Source: Biscogniauxia marginata (taxonomy: Eukaryota > Ascomycota > Sordariomycetes > Xylariales > Xylariaceae). From it: a stretch of 64,000 bases of DNA. The notes under the pieces are model-generated. The model saw only the letters and a list, made by a program, of their open reading frames with translations. It did not search any database and was not told the origin of the DNA. The translations under genes were made by a program, and so were the position numbers. Of this stretch, positions 56,801 through 64,000 are shown piece after piece. Position 1 is the first letter of the stretch, and the number at the start of each line of letters is the position of its first letter. The stretch lies in NCBI GenBank assembly GCA_022695795.1, contig MU404100.1:124001-188000 (forward strand). Direction: 5' to 3'.

Positions 56801-59378
56801 GTTCTTGACTGCCGGCGATCAAAAGGACCGGGACCTGCATTGATATTGCTTCTGGCGGGTAAATTACGTAGTGACGTTCTTTATAAAGTATAAAGGGTTT
56901 TCGTGTCGCGTTTGCCTGTCTTGTTCTTTTTATCGGGGCTGCCGACTGGAGAAAAAAAGGGGAACTCGACCCAGCTTAATCATCGACTATATCTGAAGCT
57001 ATACGTGAATGTGGGTCAATCATAGCTTGCCGGCTGGACTCTTATGCGCTAGTGTCCGGGGGCCGCAGGGTACTTGCTTGCACGCTGGCGGTTTAATCAT
57101 GATTGGAGAGCGAGTGTTCTCATAGGTCAGTTTCAGGACGAATATTAGCTGGCCTCATGTGAGAGAATACCGATGAATGCTATGTCAACTGAAACTGTAG
57201 TTTCGTTCTTTTCTCTCTTTCGAAAAAGCAAACCGAACTGTATCCCTGAGGTCTTGCCATTAATAGATACATAGTCCGGTAGATGGGGTATGACTCGGAT
57301 TTAGATACCGACATTGACCCGTTTCTATGCATTCTGCTCCGGTTATGTAAATGCAAGGGGCCTGCAACCAGGGGAAAAAAAGGTCTGCTTGCAGTTTTGG
57401 GAAGGGAGGAATGCAAGCTACCTAATAAGTGGTTAACCAGCTGGCCGGCAGCAGGTAGAGCTGCTGGCAACAAGCAGCATCCATGCGCATCCTTGCAAGC
57501 CACGTCCAGATGGGAGCGCATGTTCGCGCTACCACAATTTACTGGACGTCGATTGCCGTGAGTACGACATTAGCTGTCGTCAACCCCGAACCGATTACAT
57601 AGCATCAGTGTCACTGTTTCTTTTCTTCGAGAAACTCGAAAGTGGCCCCTACCTTAGCTAGCTAGTTAGTGGAATGACCAGTCATTTTCATTCTTTGGAG
57701 CGATCGTCTGTCGTCATCGAGTATTGATATTGATGAATCTATGTAGGTAGTACATGGTGTATGTAGTCTACCTACTTAATGATGTTGCCAATTACCCGAA
57801 ATGAGAATTTGACACTTGAGAGACTAAGTAGGTATTGCTTGTCGTTATTCGAAAACGTTGAATGCATCCCAACGTCCAAGGGTTCGGCGCTTGATTGCTT
57901 GTTACGGGAGTTTGTTGTTTGTGATTTGTCGGGTGTAGCAGCTCATTAGTGATTATGATTAACCTTATGTCGGTGTAGATGTATACTTGAGGTAATATCT
58001 ATACCATATGTGCATCTATACCTCCTAGGTACTTCAAACAGGACGCAGGACCGCAGGACACAAGATACGGGCAACATCCAGATGTGGGAAGTGGGCGGCT
58101 TGGGGACGGGCTCTGATTGGCCGAACTAATCCCTGGTCACGCTGCGTTTTTGCACTAGTCCATTCTCGTCGCTAGCATGTAACCTCGTCAGCTGAGGTTT
58201 TCGGTTCCCCCACCGGGTCTCCTCCCTCTTTACTCCCCCATCGTTCCAATGATGTGATGTGCTAGACGTGCAAGACAACTATTGAGTATCCATGTGGCAT
58301 GTATGCAATGTATCGCTAACATTTCTTTTAAACTAGTGTTGCAGTATCATTGAAGTCGTGCAGCTTCTCCCCGACAACGATGACGATGTCGGCGCTCAAA
58401 TCCAGTTACCACTTCACACCCGCTTGTTTTCGTCCCGACCACGAATGAAAAGCCGTAGATCCTACATACCCAAGATCCGTCTCGTCCTCGTCACCCTGCT
58501 GTCATTTGTTTTCGCCAACCGCCTTGGAATGGTGCTCACAACTACCTGCTCTTATCTAGGTTATATACTCTCTCTCAATCTACATAGTAACGCAAACTCT
58601 ATCAAGAAGTCAAAAAAAAAGTGTTGTTGAATTCGCGCCTCTCGGACCGGGTCCGGCCCACAAAGCAATTATAACTACAGGATCGTCTATCAGCTTTCTG
58701 CGCCGTCTAGCTAACTAACCAAGCCCTGAAACTATTAGCGGACTGCCGACGCAGCCAATCCTACAGCTCATCAAGACGCCTTCAGCCAATGGCCCATTGT
58801 GCTAATAAGTAAAATCAGCTCCTTTTTTAAAATATATCACTAAGGTCCATCCCGCGCAAGTCCACAGCCACGGGTACCGCGCAGATCGTCGCCCAGACCA
58901 AAACAAACTTCCAACCCTTTTTTTGTAGATACAACTTTTCCAGCATCTTTCTGCCCTTGGGCAACCCCGAAGAGATCATTGCAACATCGCTTTCGACTTG
59001 GAAGAGGTTAAATCTTCTCGAAACCAGGGGCCTCGCTTGTTTTTTTTTGGCTTCTAAGCGCCCACCACCATTCAACACAATCGACTTACACGTAGCGGCC
59101 CCAGCACGGCGCTTCCGTCAGCACCAATTCTCCACGCAATTGGCCAAATTCTTGATCCCTGAATTAAAGCGAAAAGCTTCGTCTTGAACAAAGTGCTGGT
59201 ACCTGCGTCTTTCGAAACATGTCGACAAACTAGGGGTTGTCGTTTCAGTCGATCTATCTTAGGAAGCCCGGATTTTAGACGGCGGCAAACCACAGGAGCG
59301 TTGCCATACCTAGCATTCATATAATCCCAGTCGAGGCCTCTTCTCTATCCTTTGAGGTTCCAAGTCTTATAATCCATC
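50871..59378. other. Long gene-poor region
   Basis: 8.5 kb without a supportable gene. The first part after 50870 is the esterase promoter. There are many short open stretches but none exceeds about 115 codons and none carries a motif or joins to another by splicing. Visible structure: a GC-richer patch at 54100-54360, a G16 run at 55937-55952, a purine-rich stretch at 53705-53725 and dispersed TAGGTA motifs (57746-57775). Pyrimidine-rich stretches and CCAAT-like motifs near 58110-58240 and 58900-59370 may be the distant 5' region of the next gene. Confidence 0.45.
55937..55952 (+). repeat. Poly-G tract of 16
   Basis: Sixteen uninterrupted G follow GATGTAT. It is a mononucleotide repeat in non-coding sequence, prone to length error in sequencing. 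Confidence 0.9.
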
Positions 59379-61727
59379 ATGGATCCGACCACGACGCTCT
59401 TTACCTTCATGCTGTGAGTTTCTAGATTATTACATATACATTTACCTACTTCACATTCTTTTCTTCGTTTTTTTCGGTTTATATATATATATATGAAACG
59501 AGCCTGGAGCTACTCTTATTCATGCTTGTTCTGGTCCCATCGTTCACTATACAGCACACTGCTATTGTTCTCATTCGCTTCGGTAGCCGGATTTGACTAG
59601 CCTTCAAACAAGATATTTTGCGGAGGTCTGCTACAACCGTCCCTCGTAAATCGACTCATTTCCAGAAATACGGGTTGTGCAAATCTACTACCAAAAAAAG
59701 CCAACAATATATCTCCGCACTGCACCAGGGGGGGGGGGCTGCCACGCGAAGGTCAGATATTGCCCACCATCACACCCATGTCTACCTAATAAACACAGCC
59801 CTTCAGCCCTGCCACCGAGCCCCCAGCGAAAAAATGCCAGCGGCCAGGGCCATTTTTTCTGGTACTATAGCCTTCCTGACCAGTTATTACATACCTTCTT
59901 GCACCTAAACCACCCCTGTTAGTCTGACAGATCCTCCAAAGCAAGTGCCTTATCTGTTTATGTCCTCCGTGCTTCCCTGCTGAATTTCCTCGGTCTTCCA
60001 TTACTGGGGTGCATACACCGTCTGGTCATTTGAAACCCTTGTGCTATCAGCCCACGTCGTACCTGCGTCTTCGAGTGGCAGATATCAAGGGTACTTCTTG
60101 CTTTATTTGTTTACCGGGACGCTGGCCTGTTACCAAACCACCGGGATGACGAACTAGACATAAAGGCTTACCATCCCCATAGGCAAACGCATCCCTCTGT
60201 ACAATCAGTACACCTGCTCGGGTCGTGGGATAACTTTTCACAATATCACACTATGGAACGCGATACTCGACGTGATCGGAGTCAATGGCGAGGTTGCCAT
60301 AGATTCGATAATATCATCTGCGACGGGGACCAAGTTGGAAACTCTAAACGTAACGGCGGACTGAAAATGGGTCAAACATACTATTATTACGTGAGTTGTG
60401 CCCGTGGCTTTATGGTAAACCTTTCCTCATACTTACAACTACTCAGTACGAACTGGATGGCTGCACGGAAACCCATGATCCCTCGCTGCCAACCACTACT
60501 ACCTGTCCCTATCTTCCTGGTCAGACTGTCAACACTCTCGAGGTGCCTCGGGAGCAACAGTTGAGGCTCAGAAGTGCGTCGATGAATTCTCTTAGGTCTG
60601 CCGACTTCAAGACCATGGACCCTCAGGCCAAGTTCACGACCCCTCGGCCAGCACCGCCAGTGCCTGGCGCACCCGAAGTCCGCGTCGGTACTTCCCCCTC
60701 TGCTGCCCCTCCTCGGTCTGCTCGTTCGCTCTCGCCTGCGCCTAGGTGGACTGGCGCCGCGCGGCGATTCTTTGGCCTGAGACCGCAGAGTCGGGGTAGC
60801 GACCGTGGCAGGAGCTCCGTCGAAGGCGACCACGACAGCCTCTCTGTCTCTGACAGCGATCGTCTGAACCAGTCACGAAGCGCCACTCCGTCTGGGAGCA
60901 TTCGGTCTCGTGACATGTCGCCAGAGTCGCTCAGGAGGTTTCTCTCTGATGACCTGCCTTGCACACCACCTACCGTCGAGCCTCCACCAAGACTGTCGAT
61001 CCCGGACGACATTGTGGAGGAAAACGAGGATGACGACAACTTCGCGACGTCGGCAGCATCAGAGAACGCGCCCTTTACGACGTTGTCTCCTCCCCCGTGT
61101 TTGAAAAGCTTATCTACACCCTCAGCCCCCGCAGGCCAGAACCAGTCGACGGCCACCATCGTACCAGAAACACCTCTCTCCGATACCGACGCCACTCCCG
61201 TCCCCGCCATCCGTTCTATGATACCCGACTTCAAGTTAGACATCCGGCAGTCGCACTTCTCATTCTCGACAATATCATCCGGTTTGGCATCTCCCACTTC
61301 CCCGCAATCGACCGAGTCCCGAGACTTTAGCCAGGTCTCGTTCTTTGACGACCTGGATGACGAGGAGCGGGAGCGGGAGGAGGAAGGTGAAGAAGCCCCC
61401 TCCAACACGAGTGGATCATTCGCAGTGCAGGGTAGCCATCGAGATGTCGATGAGCCGAAGCAGAACCTCAGATACGCTACGCAGGAACCGTTCACCGGTT
61501 ACAGTTTGCCTGAGGCAACGACAACGACAGAGAAGGTCAAGCACCTGAATATAAGTCATCTGTCGGTGACCGCGCTTGGATCACCAGCACTAGTTGCTCG
61601 AAACGAAAACGGTGTGCCCGTCGGCAACACCGCCCTACTTAGTCGTCCCGGCTATGACGGTAGCCTGGACGACTTGGTCAGTGATATGAGCTGGATGGCC
61701 GACGTCATCCTGCCAAAGGATATCTAG
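59379..61727 (+). CDS. AMPK-CBM-like (glycogen-binding type) N-terminal domain protein with disordered tail
   Basis: Proposed exons are 59379-59413, 60183-60390 and 60447-61727, 1524 nt, 507 residues. Exon 2-3 joint (56-nt intron, GTGAGT...CTCAG) gives GQTYYYYYELDG and is firm. Exon 1 gives MDPTTTLFTFML and joins in phase 2 to QTHPSVQSVHLLGSWDNF, which matches the HLLGSWDN start of fungal AMPK1-CBM-like proteins; this needs a 769-nt intron, long for this window. The N-terminal ~130 residues (GSWDNFSQY, RDTRRDRSQWRGC, FDNIICDGD, NGGLKMGQTYYYYYELDG, ETHDPSLP, YLPGQTVNTLEVP) form a beta-sandwich-like carbohydrate-binding type domain. The rest is Ser/Pro-rich and disordered, with acidic DDLDDEEREREEEGEE and a conserved-looking C-terminal DLVSDMSWMADVI. 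Function in glycogen or kinase signalling is inferred only. Confidence 0.78.
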
Positions 61728-64000
61728 ACACGCACTCTCTCTCCTTACTCTTTACTTTTTTTTATGTTTCCTTTACCTATTTTCATTTCTTTCCTTACGA
61801 GATGAATAGATTGGGTATCGGTCTATAGAATGCGGCCTTGGAAGCGTTTCCTTTTGTTTTATTTTCTTTCATTTTATATATATCCTCATGCATGGCATCG
61901 GCGTTAAGAAGGGAAAGATATGGGAATCATGAGAACGGGAAGAAAAAAACTATATTTCTATATCCTTGGTGTTTTGGACGGACTATCAGGGATCTGCCGG
62001 CGCTCGGAAGGGAGCATTTGGGCGGATTAACTAGATGGTTGGTGCGGTTCAGACCCGAGGGAACTTTGATCACGGACGCAGATGGCGCGTTAGAGTACAC
62101 TACTACTATGATATTGGGGGGATAATGGTTTACGATGGCTTGGAATACAGCCACACCCTATCGTATGGGCGATAGATGATAGACGATCTTGTTGACGAGA
62201 GAGGACTAAGATAGCTAGCTAGCCTACTTACTACTGGTTTTGTAGACAAGAGAATGAATCGTTCTACATAAACATGAGTATCGCCCAACCCCCTCACTCC
62301 AACTACGATGCCTAGTATATCTAGCTTTAGAACTCTCGCGTGATCTTGATAGCCAGCCACAAACACTAATGTGTAAGTATGCACACATCGTCAGCCATAG
62401 AAATACATACCTCAGGTAAGTGTCTTCATACTACCCAAGATTGAAACTAACATGTGCGATATAGTGTCTACAAACCTATCTCCTACATATTCATCACCCT
62501 TACTTCTAGCGCACGTAACACACCGGGGTCGTATGACCAACCGGTAACATCGGGATTCTGACACATGCCATTAAATTATAATAAAAAAATTACTTCAAGC
62601 AAACATTACCTAATTACCTTCCCCCCCGCCCCCAAGCTCCCTAGCCATGCCCCGGATCTCACGGAGTAGCATGTAGAGAAGCTAATATATAGTTTAGGTA
62701 TATTAATGAAACACACTAGCTTAGCTATTCTTGAGCACGCGACAACTGCGGCTAGCAAGTTAGAGAACTCAGCCTCCTGCTTACGTAGCAAACATAAACC
62801 TTCTTGGCCCCTTACAGAACCAAACCTAACCAACGCCCATTCCCTCCATCTCTTTGAAAATTCAAATTTATCATTACATAGTTCACTTAGCCTGTGAGTC
62901 AGTCATAGAAAACTAGAAAATTTTTAAAATTTACCACCGTGCCTCGGTTTCGGATTCGGGGGTTGTCACTAACACACCGTGCAAACCCAAATAACCTAAT
63001 TTGGGTTATGTACGTGGGAAGCCCATTCCATAACATACGAGGAAAGCTTGTATATTTTATTAAAATACGTAGAAATACGTCTAAATATTTAATGAAATGA
63101 GTTCGTGAAAAACTACACTATAATTCTCACCTTTCCCAACCCGTCACGTGCCTTACTCTGAACATACATACATACCTAACCGTCGCCATCACCGTCACCG
63201 TCATCATCACCGTACGATCAAAGGAATCCCACGCAAAGTTGACATGAACAAACACGCCGAGAGCTGAAGTTCAACTAGGTACCTAAAATTAGAAAATATC
63301 AACCCTCCCAACTCCCAAGCCAGCCAGCAAAGTAGCTACCAATCGAGCCCCCTCCCTATTTGGGCTCTAAATCTCCCTACTTTACTTCATGTTAGATAGG
63401 CAATACCCTGCATGAAACCTTACGTACGTGCTGCCCAGAGATATTTCATTCTAACCTCCTCCCTCCTCCGCCCCTACCCACCCACCCACTCAATAAGGGA
63501 CCCGGGGCTTGTGAATCGTATAGTCAGTCGGGTGTGGCCTACCGCTCACCCGTAGGAGTGGGGAAGCCCTTGAATTTCATGTATTGCCATTGGGCTAGAC
63601 CTGGGAGATATTTAGTTGTTCGGAGGACATATGGGGTAGGTAGTACGGCACATACGTCGTGACTACGGATGGAGACGGCCGTCGATCCCGTTTCCCCAAA
63701 GCGGCGTATGTCTCGAAATCAACATATGCCCCTTTACATAGCTAGTTAGCCTACCCACGCCGAATGCCCCTAGGGAGGCCTGCCGCGGCGTTAAATATAC
63801 ATACATACATGCATACCCACCCACTCACCCCTTCTTCTCACGCAAAGTCTCTCGAGATGAAGAGGGAAAAGGAGAGGGGGGAGAAAGGTTGCTCAATTTT
63901 ATGATGGGGTTGACCCTATTCACATATATCTTCCTGGGTTTTCTTTTTTTGTGTTTCTTTCACACATATATTCACTTTACTTTCCCTCTACTCACCTCTC
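61728..64000. other. 3' flank and intergenic, no gene seen
   Basis: 2.3 kb to the right edge. It starts with a T/C-rich stretch (61735-61800) likely in the 3' untranslated region of the preceding gene. Later it shows C-rich and CACC-type short repeats (63180-63210, 63475-63490, 63800-63830). No frame above about 95 codons and none with motifs. Confidence 0.45.

Noticed and set aside
58358..58630. 90-codon frame with hydrophobic middle
   Set aside because: Starts at GTG and ends in an A-rich run; no support.
60623..61495. 290-codon minus-strand open frame
   Set aside because: Antisense to the Ser/Pro-rich exon of the CBM-like gene, whose codon pattern keeps the opposite strand open.

Overview
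The window looks like nuclear DNA of a filamentous ascomycete (Pezizomycotina, most likely a Sordariomycete). The genes carry many short GT-AG introns of about 39-140 nt, often with CTAAC/CTGAC-type branch points. The protein families are typical of fungi: an NB-ARC/TPR NLR, a CmcJ-like oxygenase, a Zn2Cys6 regulator and an AMPK-CBM-like protein. A 4.8 kb block (about 18.39-23.17 kb) is extremely AT-rich and carries C-to-T/G-to-A decayed repeat copies, the pattern expected from repeat-induced point mutation (RIP). All gene models were built by hand by joining reading frames across candidate splice sites and checking that phases close. No database search was run.

Layout. 0-1.6 kb: 3' part of a CorA-like membrane protein (runs off the left edge). 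1.9-5.6 kb (minus): nine-exon NLR with a SesB-like alpha/beta-hydrolase, NB-ARC and TPRs. 6.3-8.6 kb (plus): ten-exon amidase-signature enzyme. 10.0 kb: possible 57-residue protein. 10.5-12.0 kb (minus): CmcJ/asaB-like 2-oxoglutarate oxygenase relative. 13.4-17.6 kb (minus): CAND1/TIP120. 18.4-23.2 kb: RIP-decayed repeat island with two solo LTRs bounded by target-site duplications. 23.5-23.8 kb (minus): small coiled-coil orphan. 25.8-27.2 kb (minus): tRNA dimethylallyltransferase (MOD5/miaA type). 28.4-30.0 kb (plus): Sec61 alpha. 30.0-35.6 kb: no supportable gene. 35.6-40.8 kb (plus): full-length ABCC (MRP-type) transporter. 41.9-43.2 kb (plus): kinase-like protein. 43.8-45.8 kb (minus): MFS transporter, divergent from a Zn2Cys6 regulator at 46.7-47.9 kb. 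48.9-50.9 kb (minus): secreted carboxylesterase with a one-base frameshift in a G6 run. 50.9-59.4 kb: long gene-poor stretch. 59.4-61.7 kb (plus): AMPK-CBM-like protein with a disordered tail. 61.7-64 kb: no gene seen.

How the genes may work together. Housekeeping genes (CAND1, MOD5, SEC61) sit among accessory ones. The region 43.8-50.9 kb (MFS pump, Zn2Cys6 regulator, secreted esterase) resembles a small specialised-metabolism or detoxification cassette. The divergent promoter between pump and regulator carries five copies of a YWACCGAA-like element, each with the CCG triplet that Zn2Cys6 proteins recognise. The strongest candidates for follow-up are this promoter array, the fungal NLR with a modified hydrolase elbow, three GC-AG introns in separate genes, and the solo LTRs with intact target-site duplications inside the RIP block.
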